Source of the DNA: a virus
Virus record (IMG/VR): IMGVR_UViG_3300032326_000646
Span: 1-57,781 of that record
DNA length: 57,781 nt
Reading direction: 5' to 3' (one strand)
Part shown: positions 1 to 6,432 of the stretch, in pieces
Position numbering within the stretch: position 1 is the stretch's first letter
Layout: each line of letters starts with the position of its first letter
Position numbers and translations under genes: made by a program
Notes under the pieces: model-generated
Seen by the model: the letters and a program-made list of their open reading frames with translations, nothing else
What the model was told of the DNA's origin: nothing
Database searches by the model: none

Positions 1-1
1 C

Positions 2-184
2 GATTTCGGATTAGAGGCAGGTGGCTATGCCCCTAGCCCTAAGATGATACCTATACGCATAGCACAGCGTATTGCTAACAAGTATCCTAGTGATTTTTCA
101 CAGGGTAGATTCAATTCAACACTAAACCCTAAAGCGGTTGAAATTGCTAAGCGATACATGTCGCTAGTTATGGGGGTTAAATAA
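2..184 (+). CDS. 3' end of an unrecognised gene, cut by the window edge
   Basis: An open frame enters from the left edge and runs 60 codons to a TAA. The visible part begins DFGLEAGGYAPSP, a Gly/Pro-rich stretch, and ends in a basic, helix-like tail (AVEIAKRYMSLVMGVK). I do not recognise the family from this fragment. The ATG of the next gene follows the TAA directly, so the two are probably one transcription unit, which ends at the hairpin at 392-424. Confidence 0.6.
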   Translation, partial: DFGLEAGGYAPSPKMIPIRIAQRIANKYPSDFSQGRFNSTLNPKAVEIAKRYMSLVMGVK

Positions 185-370
185 ATGAAAGTTACATTAA
201 CAAGCACATCAGGTGCTACTAAGCAAATGAGTTTCGATACTAAGGAACATGTTCTAGAGTTTATTGAATTGTATAAGGCCACACTACATGTAGGGCAGGC
301 AGTATGCATAGATGCCCCACTGATAGGCATACACAGTGGGTGGATACAGGGTAGCGCACCCAAAATGTAG
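185..370 (+). CDS. Small hypothetical protein, 61 aa
   Basis: The ATG abuts the TAA of the preceding gene, which suggests translational coupling; a G-run about ten bases upstream is only a weak ribosome binding site. The product has a Thr/Ser-rich N-terminus (MKVTLTSTSGATKQMSF), then an acidic helix (TKEHVLEFIELYKATL) and a short hydrophobic C-terminal part with one Cys. No transmembrane segment or known motif is visible, and I do not recognise it. It is the last gene before an intrinsic terminator. Confidence 0.55.
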   Translation: MKVTLTSTSGATKQMSFDTKEHVLEFIELYKATLHVGQAVCIDAPLIGIHSGWIQGSAPKM

Positions 371-391
371 CGCATAGTGTGTGCAAGATCG

Positions 392-424
392 ATAGTGTGT
401 CTATTATGGGCGCACTATTTTTTT
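392..424 (+). terminator. Intrinsic terminator upstream of the P450 gene
   Basis: A 9-bp stem ATAGTGTGT/GCGCACTAT (two G-T wobbles) encloses the loop CTATTATGG and is followed by seven T. It ends the transcript of the two preceding genes. A P450 start further upstream (GTG at 379) would place this hairpin inside the coding sequence, so it argues for the later start at 520. Confidence 0.75.
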
Positions 425-455
425 ATGTTTATTTTTTATATAGTATGTATCGTAC

Positions 456-481
456 ATCTGAACAAAATATTCAGATTTTAG
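456..481 (+). terminator. Second hairpin, possible terminator
   Basis: ATCTGAA (456-462) and TTCAGAT (470-476) form a perfect 7-bp stem with a 7-base A-rich loop, followed by a short T run. It lies between the first terminator and the P450 promoter, so the P450 gene is doubly insulated from upstream transcription. Confidence 0.5.
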
Positions 482-486
482 GCTAT

Positions 487-513
487 TTGGTTTTTATTCT
501 TGTGGTGTATACT
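487..513 (+). promoter_or_regulatory. Promoter of the P450 gene
   Basis: TATACT at 508-513 is a good -10 box, and TTGGTT at 487-492 is a possible -35 with a short 15-base spacer. Six bases separate the box from the ATG at 520, so the A of the ATG falls at the expected +1 and the message would be leaderless. Confidence 0.55.
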
Positions 514-519
514 AAGGAT

Positions 520-1680
520 ATGTCATCTGAAAATACTCCTTCTATATTTATGCTTTTAAAAAAAGCAACTCAGGGCAATCCATTTATTAATTTAGATTCA
601 AATAAAGTGTTTTTTGCATTTACGAGTAAAGCAGTAGAAGATGTTGTTTTAAACAAATATAAAAGTTTTAAAAAAGAGGGGGGATTTAAAAGATTAAAAT
701 ATGTACTAGGAGAAGGACTTATAACTAGCGAAGAGCCTATACATATGAACAATAAAAAAGAAATATCTCCCTTATTTAGTCATAACCATATTCAACATTA
801 CGAGACTAAGGTTTCTGAAATTTTAGACTCTATATTGTCTCGTTGGTCAGGAGAGGTCAATGTTAGAAAAGATATGGGGCTATTTGTTTTTAAAACCACT
901 ATGGAAATATTTTTTTCAGAAAACCTAGATAATGATTTTGAAGAAATACGAGATCACATATCTTTGGTATCAGACAAAGTAGCATTTGGGATATATGATG
1001 AAGAACTGGATAAGTCTACTAAATATCTAAAAGATTTAACTAAAAGAATAGTAGATAAAAGATTAGAATCTAACGAAGACAAACATGATTTTTTGAGCAC
1101 TCTTATTAACTCATATAAAAATAAAAAAATAGATAGAGATGGTTTATATGATGAAGCACTTACAATACTTTTGACTAGTTATGAAACAACTGCATATGTC
1201 TTAGAGTGGTCGGTGTATTATCTATCAATAAATAAAAATTGGCAAGAAAAAATATCCAGAGAAGAAGACGTAGATGCTTTTATTAGTGAAGTATTAAGAA
1301 TGTGTCCTGCTATTTGGAATGCAAAGAGAATAGCCGTAGAAGATGTAAATGTCGACGGGACAGATATAACTGCTGGAACAGAGGTAATGGTATGCTCCCT
1401 AGCATCACATAGAGACAAAAACATATTCGAAGATCCAGACACATTTAAACCAGAAAGATGGTTTGAAAATAGAGAACTTGCAAAAGGAGCATACTTTCCA
1501 TTCTTATTTGGCAAAAGGCAGTGTATAGGCAAAGACCTTGCTTGGATGGAAATAAGTCTAGTTTTGACTAAAATTGCTAAAAAATTTAATATAGAATTAG
1601 TAAATAAAGAGGTTTCACATTTTGGTGGTTTGTCATATAGGATCAAAGATCCAATAATCATAAATGTTAAAGAAAAATAA
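520..1680 (+). CDS. Cytochrome P450 monooxygenase, 386 aa
   Basis: All core P450 signatures are present in order: an I-helix SYETT (residues 220-224, the acid-Thr pair of oxygen activation), the K-helix ExxR (E257-R260), the PERW motif (P311-W314) and the haem loop FLFGKRQCIG with the Cys ligand at residue 335. The N-terminal part has GEGLITSE, typical of the BC-loop region, but the usual Trp/His-Arg haem-propionate contacts of helix C are not evident. I chose ATG 520 because an open GTG start at 379 would run through two hairpins, and because a -10 box sits six bases before 520; 386 aa is normal for a soluble bacterial P450. No ferredoxin or reductase is in the window, so electrons would have to come from the host. 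The substrate is unknown. P450 genes are rare in phages. Confidence 0.93.
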   Translation: MSSENTPSIFMLLKKATQGNPFINLDSNKVFFAFTSKAVEDVVLNKYKSFKKEGGFKRLKYVLGEGLITSEEPIHMNNKKEISPLFSHNHIQHYETKVSEILDSILSRWSGEVNVRKDMGLFVFKTTMEIFFSENLDNDFEEIRDHISLVSDKVAFGIYDEELDKSTKYLKDLTKRIVDKRLESNEDKHDFLSTLINSYKNKKIDRDGLYDEALTILLTSYETTAYVLEWSVYYLSINKNWQEKISREEDVDAFISEVLRMCPAIWNAKRIAVEDVNVDGTDITAGTEVMVCSLASHRDKNIFEDPDTFKPERWFENRELAKGAYFPFLFGKRQCIGKDLAWMEISLVLTKIAKKFNIELVNKEVSHFGGLSYRIKDPIIINVKEK

Positions 1681-1696
1681 TTTTTCAGATTTGGAG

Positions 1697-1702
1697 TATA
1701 AT
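1697..1702 (+). promoter_or_regulatory. -10 box of the Cys-rich peptide gene
   Basis: Perfect TATAAT, seven bases before the ATG at 1710; no Shine-Dalgarno sequence. Leaderless type. Confidence 0.6.
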
Positions 1703-1709
1703 AGATATT

Positions 1710-1898
1710 ATGGGAATATTAGATAACTTAGAAAATGCCTGGGACGAAGAATTTTCTTTTGAATCAAAACCTATCGTAGAAACCGACGCTATGGGTAGAG
1801 AGATCTTTTGGCAGGACATGGGCAGACCAGAAGAGCCTAACCTGGCTGTAAAATTATTTTCAGAAACCTGCTGTACTAACTGCAGTTGTGGAAATTAA
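1710..1898 (+). CDS. 62-aa peptide with an acidic N-terminal part and a C-terminal Cys cluster
   Basis: The product is acidic over residues 1-50 (LDNLENAWDEEF, then REIFWQDMGRPEEP) and ends SETCCTNCSCGN, with Cys at 54, 55, 58 and 60. The gene lies 29 bp after the P450 on the same strand with its own TATAAT box. The Cys spacing does not match a classical 2Fe-2S or 4Fe-4S ferredoxin, so it is not an obvious P450 redox partner. The leader-plus-Cys/Thr/Ser layout resembles precursors of ribosomally made peptides, and the tail resembles some thiopeptide cores, but no cyclodehydratase or dehydratase is nearby. Metal binding is an equally simple reading. Function unknown. Confidence 0.6.
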   Translation: MGILDNLENAWDEEFSFESKPIVETDAMGREIFWQDMGRPEEPNLAVKLFSETCCTNCSCGN

Positions 1899-1901
1899 CT
1901 T

Positions 1902-2087
1902 TTACTTAAAAGCGCCTTTAACTTCAAGATCATCATAGATCAAACCAAACATATGTAGCAATGCGGGATACTGCGAATCAACATTTTTTGTAATATCTTC
2001 TTCACTTAACTTGGCCTGCTTCATTAAATTAATATTATAAGTATTTACTGTTTCGATCATTGTTTCAATAACTTCTTCTCTTATCAT
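1902..2087 (-). CDS. Small helical hypothetical protein, 61 aa
   Basis: I chose the inner ATG at 2087 because AAAGGA lies about six bases before it, while the upstream ATG (2093) touches the ribosome binding site, and because it gives a 4-base ATGA overlap with the TGA of the upstream gene. The product is a short, mostly helical acidic protein (MIREEVIETMIETVNTYN, then LSEEDITK). It is co-transcribed with the DHH-like gene on the minus strand and ends three bases from the convergent peptide gene. Family not recognised. Confidence 0.6.
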   Translation of the reverse strand: MIREEVIETMIETVNTYNINLMKQAKLSEEDITKNVDSQYPALLHMFGLIYDDLEVKGAFK

Positions 2088-2854
2088 ACCCATTCCTTTT
2101 CTTGGTCATATGTAACAGAATATTCTCCAGTGAATATCTCTGCATATGAAATGATATCTCTATTATACCTTATAAGGGTCTCTATGCCTACTTTGTCACA
2201 TACATACTTCATACCCTGGACTAGTGGCTCAAAAGCCATCTCCTGCCCTTGTAAAGCGTTATTAAGGGTATCTATGTACCTTGTCTTACCATAACGTTTT
2301 GATGTAAAAGATTGATCAACATAATCAAACCTTGCTTGTGCATCATTTCTTTTTGCAATGTCCGAATTGTCTATTATGTACTTTGTTGCAGTATGTTCCA
2401 TCCGTGTTGACCAGTTTCGCATGTTGTCGCTGTATTTCTCCATGTTCTTTAGAGTTGAATCAGCGAAGGCCATGCGTATAAGGTCTTGATCGGAAAGATC
2501 AGCCTCTATTGCGAACGAAATCAAAAAAGCGGTTGCGAAAGGAAATTTGTCGCTATATGTCGTAACGCCGAAGTGCACATTCGGATTAAATGACTCAACT
2601 GACATATTGTCTTTTAATAGTCGCATATGATTTCCGAGAGATACATAATCTTGTCGATTCATATCGCAATCGACGAACAAGCATTCTTCTGGATTGATCC
2701 CGTCGGCGAGACACAAGATGTTCTTGTCATACGAACCCACTATTTTCGAACCGTTAAAACGCTCTAGTAATTTTGCGGACATAAAACCATCCATGTCAGG
2801 GGATATAATTAAATTTTTAGAATACTCTAATGTTTCAAGTATGGCTGTTTTCAT
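2084..2854 (-). CDS. DHH-like phosphoesterase domain protein, 256 aa (tentative)
   Basis: Residues 14-28 read NLIISPDMDGFMSAK, close to motif I of the DHH family (hxHxDxDGxxSA), with D20 and D22 as likely metal ligands. Residues 59-65 (LFVDCDM) match the second Asp motif, and N75-H76 or H94 could stand for the DHH motif itself. The C-terminal half has no pattern I recognise. DHH proteins include RecJ-type nucleases and small-nucleotide phosphodiesterases; the protein is short for RecJ. It is the first gene of a two-gene minus-strand unit, with starts diverging from the membrane protein gene at 2887. The assignment rests on short motifs only. Confidence 0.6.
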   Translation of the reverse strand: MKTAILETLEYSKNLIISPDMDGFMSAKLLERFNGSKIVGSYDKNILCLADGINPEECLFVDCDMNRQDYVSLGNHMRLLKDNMSVESFNPNVHFGVTTYSDKFPFATAFLISFAIEADLSDQDLIRMAFADSTLKNMEKYSDNMRNWSTRMEHTATKYIIDNSDIAKRNDAQARFDYVDQSFTSKRYGKTRYIDTLNNALQGQEMAFEPLVQGMKYVCDKVGIETLIRYNRDIISYAEIFTGEYSVTYDQEKEWV

Positions 2855-2871
2855 TTTTACAAAATACCCCT

Positions 2872-2877
2872 TATAAT
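2872..2877 (+). promoter_or_regulatory. -10 box of the small membrane protein gene
   Basis: Perfect TATAAT nine bases before the ATG at 2887; no ribosome binding site. It lies in the 32-bp gap between two divergent starts. Confidence 0.55.
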
Positions 2878-2886
2878 AATCTAGTT

Positions 2887-3138
2887 ATGACAATCCAAGA
2901 CTGGGCTTCACTAATAGTAGCCATACTCACAATTGTATCATCAATTGCTTTTTCTATCAAGTGGCTTGTAAAACATTATCTCAGCGAACTTAAGCCGAAT
3001 TCTGGATCAAGTTTAAAGGACCAGGTTTCAAGATTAGAAAATCGCATTAGCGAAGCAGAAGCAACAAGAAAAGATATGGATCGTAAATTAGATCATATGT
3101 ACGATATACTTATTGATTATATTTCTAAATCTAAGTAA
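2887..3138 (+). CDS. Small membrane protein with coiled-coil tail, 83 aa; possible holin
   Basis: One hydrophobic span (SLIVAILTIVSSIAFSIKWL, about residues 7-26) is followed by a basic turn and a charged heptad-like helix (LKDQVSRLENRISEAEATRK onward). The layout, short N-terminus plus one transmembrane helix plus coiled coil, is common in small phage holin-like proteins. The only lysis gene in view is 9 kb away, so that role is inference. I chose ATG 2887 rather than 2830 because a TATAAT box sits just upstream and because 2830 would overlap the divergent gene and add a non-conserved-looking extension. Confidence 0.7.
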   Translation: MTIQDWASLIVAILTIVSSIAFSIKWLVKHYLSELKPNSGSSLKDQVSRLENRISEAEATRKDMDRKLDHMYDILIDYISKSK

Positions 3139-3170
3139 CTATATATACTATATATAAAGATAGTTTTTAA

Positions 3171-3194
3171 AACTATAAAGATAGTTCTTTTTTC
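3171..3194 (+). terminator. Intrinsic terminator after the membrane protein gene
   Basis: AACTAT-AAAG-ATAGTT stem-loop followed by CTTTTTT. The arms also occur just upstream (AACTAT at 3137, ATAGTT at 3160), giving an alternative larger hairpin. Confidence 0.55.
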
Positions 3195-3253
3195 TTATAT
3201 ATTTAAAGTATACACCATCAAGATCTTGGCAAATACTTTTAAAAGTAACAATT

Positions 3254-3312
3254 CGGACATTGGCTATTATAACAATTGTATAACAATTATAAAACCTTTA
3301 CTTTAGTGTCCG
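3254..3312. repeat. Phased direct repeats inside an inverted repeat; operator-like
   Basis: TATAACAATT occurs at 3268-3277 and again at 3279-3288, an 11-base period (about one helical turn). The pair is flanked by CGGACA (3254-3259) and its reverse complement TGTCCG (3307-3312). The site lies just upstream of a promoter, which suits a regulator binding site. No binding protein can be assigned. Confidence 0.45.
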
Positions 3313-3324
3313 TTTTGTCTATTA

Positions 3325-3333
3325 TGGTATAAT
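3325..3333 (+). promoter_or_regulatory. Extended -10 promoter facing a short hairpin
   Basis: TGGTATAAT. Predicted transcription would start near 3340, a few bases before the hairpin at 3345, so the product would be a non-coding RNA of about 55 bases or an attenuated leader. Confidence 0.5.
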
Positions 3334-3339
3334 TTTATT

Positions 3340-3395
3340 ACTGGCTAATACCTTGGTTTGTCCTATACCCACCAATCAAGGTGTTAGTCTTTTTT
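3340..3395 (+). ncRNA. Possible small hairpin RNA / terminator
   Basis: CTAATACCTTG (3345-3355) pairs with CAAGGTGTTAG (3377-3387) over 11 bp with one wobble, extendable by three pairs, and is followed by TCTTTTTT. As a terminator it would block read-through into fibre module A. Together with the promoter at 3325-3333 it could also be a discrete small RNA. The hairpin is seen directly; the RNA is inferred. Confidence 0.5.
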
Positions 3396-3396
3396 A

Positions 3397-3405
3397 TGGT
3401 ATAAT
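3397..3405 (+). promoter_or_regulatory. Extended -10 box of fibre module A
   Basis: TGGTATAAT, eight bases before the ATG at 3414; no Shine-Dalgarno sequence. Confidence 0.65.
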
Positions 3406-3413
3406 CAATTATT

Positions 3414-3794
3414 ATGGCTACTCATGGACCTGAAGTATTTGGAGCAGACCCTGCTCGTATTAAATGGCAAATAGTTAGAGGAGATACCTCTCCACTTCGT
3501 GTAGAATTTTTGCAAGATGATGAAACAACATATTTTGATACATCCGACTGGACCTATGAGGCTACTACTTATGATCCTCAGTCAGACTTCCTTGATGCCC
3601 TGGAAGTTACAGCAGGAGAAGGATATGTAGACATTTTGGCTCCCGCATCTATTACTGAGTTCTGGGGTACTGGATACAAGTCTATTGTTACTGAACTAAC
3701 TTTTGACCTTCAAGTAATTATTGATGAAAACACTACTTGGACTCCTCTGATTGGAACCATCTCAGTAATTGGAGATGTAACAGGTAGTCTATAA
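3414..3794 (+). CDS. Probable virion beta-sandwich protein, 126 aa, RGDT family member
   Basis: First gene of fibre module A, read from a leaderless-type promoter. After a short N-terminus comes KWQIVRGDTSPLRVEF, which matches the N-terminal strand of the product at 12962 (VVRGDTSGFKVYV) and more loosely that at 6440 (YYKGDTFEFRIYP). The rest alternates short hydrophobic strands and acidic loops and ends in a Thr/Ile-rich strand. Its relatives stand near the front of fibre gene sets, so a connector or baseplate-wedge role for fibres is plausible. No enzyme motif is seen. Confidence 0.65.
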   Translation: MATHGPEVFGADPARIKWQIVRGDTSPLRVEFLQDDETTYFDTSDWTYEATTYDPQSDFLDALEVTAGEGYVDILAPASITEFWGTGYKSIVTELTFDLQVIIDENTTWTPLIGTISVIGDVTGSL

Positions 3795-3880
3795 TGGCAG
3801 TAGTTAAAATATCAACTCCAAGACCTGAGTTGCCCCCTCTGGTTAGAATTAAAGATAAAACTTTCAAAGTAAATAAGTGA
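3794..3880 (+). CDS. Tiny gene, 28 aa, translationally coupled
   Basis: ATG at 3794 overlaps the TAA of the previous gene (TAATG) and opens a 28-codon frame: MAVVKISTPRPELPPLV, then a basic tail RIKDKTFKVNK. It ends in TGA at 3878-3880, and that TGA supplies the TG of the next extended -10 box. The gap would otherwise be 98 bp in a densely packed region and the coupling is typical of this genome, but 28 codons can arise by chance. Function unknown. Confidence 0.4.
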   Translation: MAVVKISTPRPELPPLVRIKDKTFKVNK

Positions 3881-3886
3881 TATAAT
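3878..3886 (+). promoter_or_regulatory. Extended -10 box
   Basis: TGATATAAT, six bases before the ATG at 3893. Leaderless type. Confidence 0.6.
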
Positions 3887-3892
3887 CTAAGC

Positions 3893-4165
3893 ATGACAAC
3901 TCATGCCCTTACAACTCTTAGTAGCACTTCTGCTACCCGCCTAACTCCAAACGGAATGCATTCTGGAATGGATATCACAATTCAAAACGTAGATGCTTCT
4001 GCATATGTGTACCTTGGAGGAGAAGGAGTGACATCATCTGATTACGGATACCGTCTTGCTCCTGGCTCAGCATGGTCTGTAGAACTACCTGGACTAGATG
4101 CAATATATGCAATAACAGATACTAACAATTCTAAAGTTGCGCTAATTAAAATGGGACTTGAATAA
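3893..4165 (+). CDS. Small structural protein, 90 aa
   Basis: A Thr/Ser-rich beta protein without Cys (MTTHALTTLSSTSATRLTPN at the start) with SAYVYLGGEGVTSSDYGYRL and a C-terminal DAIYAITDTNNSKVALIKMG. This pattern resembles small head- or fibre-decorating jelly-roll proteins that precede fibre genes, but I recognise no exact family. Its stop is two bases before the next ATG, so the following fibre gene probably depends on the same message. Confidence 0.6.
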   Translation: MTTHALTTLSSTSATRLTPNGMHSGMDITIQNVDASAYVYLGGEGVTSSDYGYRLAPGSAWSVELPGLDAIYAITDTNNSKVALIKMGLE

Positions 4166-4167
4166 TC

Positions 4168-5679
4168 ATGGCACGTTTTACTACAGTAGGTAGTAGCGGA
4201 GACGGTACTCCAGGAGCACCAGGTCCAGCAGGATCTAATGGTGCAGATGCTATTTGGAACTACACTGGAGAATACAACGGTGGTGCATCATATGCAGTTG
4301 GAGATTTAGCAACTTACGATGGACAACTTTGGTACCGTGCTAATGCAAACGGTGGTAATGTTGGAGACACACCTTCAGAAGGATTTATTTGGCATCTACT
4401 TGCAGCAAAGGGTACAGATGGAACAAATGGTTCTAGCGGACTTGTATACTTAGGAAACTATATTTCAGGTAATGGATATGTTACAGACCTTGCAGTTGTA
4501 AGAGGAAGCGACAATAATCTATACATTGCAAAAGCAAATGGTGGTTTAGCAGATCCAGTTGGAAACTCTGCAGAGTGGGATATATTCTCTACTAACACTG
4601 GTGGAGGAACTGCAAACATTGCAGACTTTATTTTTACAAATGACTCAGAAGCAACTGGCGCAAGCATTATCAGTTTGCCTGGTGACAAAGAAATGAGAAT
4701 TCAGGCAGGAGCAGATAGTGATCTATACCTAACTGCTGGAGATGATCTTTATATTCAAACTCTTGGCACAGGAGATGATATTCATCTTAATGCAGCAGAC
4801 GACATTCGTTTTACAACAAATAATGAAGACTCTGAATTTGAAACAGTACATCAATGGACAATGGATTCTGAAGGAAGATTGCAACTTCCTGGTTCAGGAT
4901 ATATATCTAATCCAGTTGATTCTTCAGGTGATGGATATGGTAACGATACAATTGTCATTGTCCCAGATACTAACAACGGCTCTTCAGATCAGCAAATTAT
5001 AATTGATCCAACTGCACCAAACCACATACACATTCGTGCTGGCGGAGTGCAAGACTACTCAACTGCAGAACTTATTCTTGGTGGAGAAAGAGCAGGCGTA
5101 CATGTAAGTGATCCATCTGGTACTGTAGTCATTCAGTCAAAACAAGAAGATTATACTTGGTCATATACAAATATCAATGATGTTGAAAATACTACGTACC
5201 GTGTAGAAACATCAATGGCAGAACCAGACTATAATGATTTTACCATTCTCAATGGCGCTAAGTATGTTATTAATAATGTAGTACGAGATGAGCCACAGGG
5301 CATAACAGAGTACACTGCTATAGCAAGTAACGGCACACAACTTGTATTTTATCCTGGATGGAGTTATACTTTTACAAGAGACCGTGGAGAGCATCATTGG
5401 ATCTTTAATACAGCAGGCTACCTAAATGGACCTACAGAAACAGGTTATCTACGTGTAACAGGCATTGTAAATGATGACGGCAATTTAGAGGTTCAGGCAG
5501 ATCAAAATCTTATTCTTAGTGGTGGAGAAAGTAATGGAGAGTATTTACATGACTCATCTATTCCAGCAAACCAGATTGCAACTATTGGAGATTTACCAAT
5601 GGGAGCAACAGGAACATTTACTTCTCAAGATAACAAAACAGTAACAGTAACTAACGGAATAATTACAAGCATAGTTTAA
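4168..5679 (+). CDS. Tail fibre with short collagen-like stretch and carbohydrate-binding-like modules, 503 aa
   Basis: Residues about 10-27 are a short Gly-x-y stretch (GDGTPGAPGPAGSNGADA). Two related modules follow at about 29-75 (WNYTGEYNGGASYAVGDLAT, then YDGQLWYRA) and 90-140 (LVYLGNYISGN, then NNLYIAKAN); their spacing of Tyr, Gly-Asp and Trp resembles type-3 chitin-binding modules. The middle is a repetitive beta-strand region (DLYLTAGDDLYIQTLGTGDD) like fibre shafts, and the C-terminus ends in a short Thr/Val strand pair. The role is inferred as binding cell-surface or particle-attached polysaccharide. It is coupled to the gene before it. Confidence 0.75.
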   Translation: MARFTTVGSSGDGTPGAPGPAGSNGADAIWNYTGEYNGGASYAVGDLATYDGQLWYRANANGGNVGDTPSEGFIWHLLAAKGTDGTNGSSGLVYLGNYISGNGYVTDLAVVRGSDNNLYIAKANGGLADPVGNSAEWDIFSTNTGGGTANIADFIFTNDSEATGASIISLPGDKEMRIQAGADSDLYLTAGDDLYIQTLGTGDDIHLNAADDIRFTTNNEDSEFETVHQWTMDSEGRLQLPGSGYISNPVDSSGDGYGNDTIVIVPDTNNGSSDQQIIIDPTAPNHIHIRAGGVQDYSTAELILGGERAGVHVSDPSGTVVIQSKQEDYTWSYTNINDVENTTYRVETSMAEPDYNDFTILNGAKYVINNVVRDEPQGITEYTAIASNGTQLVFYPGWSYTFTRDRGEHHWIFNTAGYLNGPTETGYLRVTGIVNDDGNLEVQADQNLILSGGESNGEYLHDSSIPANQIATIGDLPMGATGTFTSQDNKTVTVTNGIITSIV

Positions 5680-5685
5680 AAGCCG

Positions 5686-5694
5686 TGAGATAAT
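5686..5694 (+). promoter_or_regulatory. Extended -10 box (variant)
   Basis: TGAGATAAT, six bases before the ATG at 5701. Leaderless type. Confidence 0.5.
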
Positions 5695-5700
5695 CTAAAT

Positions 5701-6432
5701 ATGGCAGTTTCTAAATCTATGGATTTCCCAGGTGCAAAAAAATCTTCATATGCTGCACAGGTAGAACAAAGTCAGGCATCTCCTTCTACAGATAATGCTC
5801 TTTCATTTCTTCCAGTCCCTGGTCCAGTAGGACCACAGGGACCTGCAGGCAGAGACGGGAAGGATGGAAAAGAAGGACCTGAAGGACCAGAAGGACAAAA
5901 AGGACCAAGAGGAGAAAAAGGACAACCTGGACAAAACGGACTAAGTTCTTTATCATCTTCAGGACAGCAAGCAGGTTGGGCTTCATATACAAATGCTATT
6001 GAAAAACCAACAAAACTTGGAATCTCTCAGGGAGATGATGGTTGGGTAACACTTTTATTGGACACAAAAGATAAAGTACAAAATGAAAAATATCTTCCTA
6101 AAGGATGTACCAGCCTTTGGAACAGCCATCAAAGAGCCTTAAACTTTCACGGAATAAAAGAAGGTTCTCAAATATTCGTAACATATAACTTTGAACTAAC
6201 TACTTATACAGCCAACACCGAGGTATGGCTAAGAACATATTTTGCAAGTAAAGATCAAGAGTTTGTCCAATTAGTAGGATCTTTAAAGTACCAAAATGTA
6301 TACAATCTTTCAGTAACTCAAAACATATTCATTGAGGATAAGATTATGTGGGGTACTGGAGCAGTTCCTCAAATTAGAACAGATTTTGATGCATCTGTAA
6401 TTCTTAATTCTGTCTACGTCAGCGTGGTATAA
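5701..6432 (+). CDS. Collagen-like tail fibre protein, 243 aa
   Basis: Residues about 40-80 form an uninterrupted Gly-x-y repeat (PVGPQGPAGRDGKDGKEG, then GPEGQKGPRGEKGQPGQNG), which can trimerise as a triple helix. The flanks are a Ser/Ala-rich N-terminus and a globular C-terminal domain with many Tyr, Trp and Asn residues that looks like a beta-sandwich head. Lys or Pro at the Y position is where eukaryotic collagens are hydroxylated, which matters because oxygenase-like genes follow downstream. Own leaderless promoter; TAA at 6430-6432 is part of the next -10 box. Confidence 0.8.
   Translation: MAVSKSMDFPGAKKSSYAAQVEQSQASPSTDNALSFLPVPGPVGPQGPAGRDGKDGKEGPEGPEGQKGPRGEKGQPGQNGLSSLSSSGQQAGWASYTNAIEKPTKLGISQGDDGWVTLLLDTKDKVQNEKYLPKGCTSLWNSHQRALNFHGIKEGSQIFVTYNFELTTYTANTEVWLRTYFASKDQEFVQLVGSLKYQNVYNLSVTQNIFIEDKIMWGTGAVPQIRTDFDASVILNSVYVSVV

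Larger units (their letters stand above)
3139..3413. other. 275-bp regulatory intergenic region
   Basis: This is the largest non-coding gap in the window. In order it holds an intrinsic terminator (3171-3194), AT-rich phased direct repeats inside a CGGACA/TGTCCG inverted pair (3254-3312), an extended -10 promoter (3325-3333), a strong hairpin with a T tract (3345-3395), and the promoter of fibre module A (3397-3405). No open frame is convincing. It separates accessory genes from late genes. Confidence 0.7.

Noticed and set aside
379-519. Extended P450 N-terminus from GTG 379, which would include a membrane-anchor-like segment
   Set aside because: It would have to be translated through a terminator with a seven-T tract and a second hairpin, and a -10 box sits immediately before ATG 520.
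1710-1898. Ferredoxin partner for the P450
   Set aside because: The Cys pattern CC-x2-C-x-C at the extreme C-terminus lacks the spacing and length of 2Fe-2S or 4Fe-4S ferredoxins.
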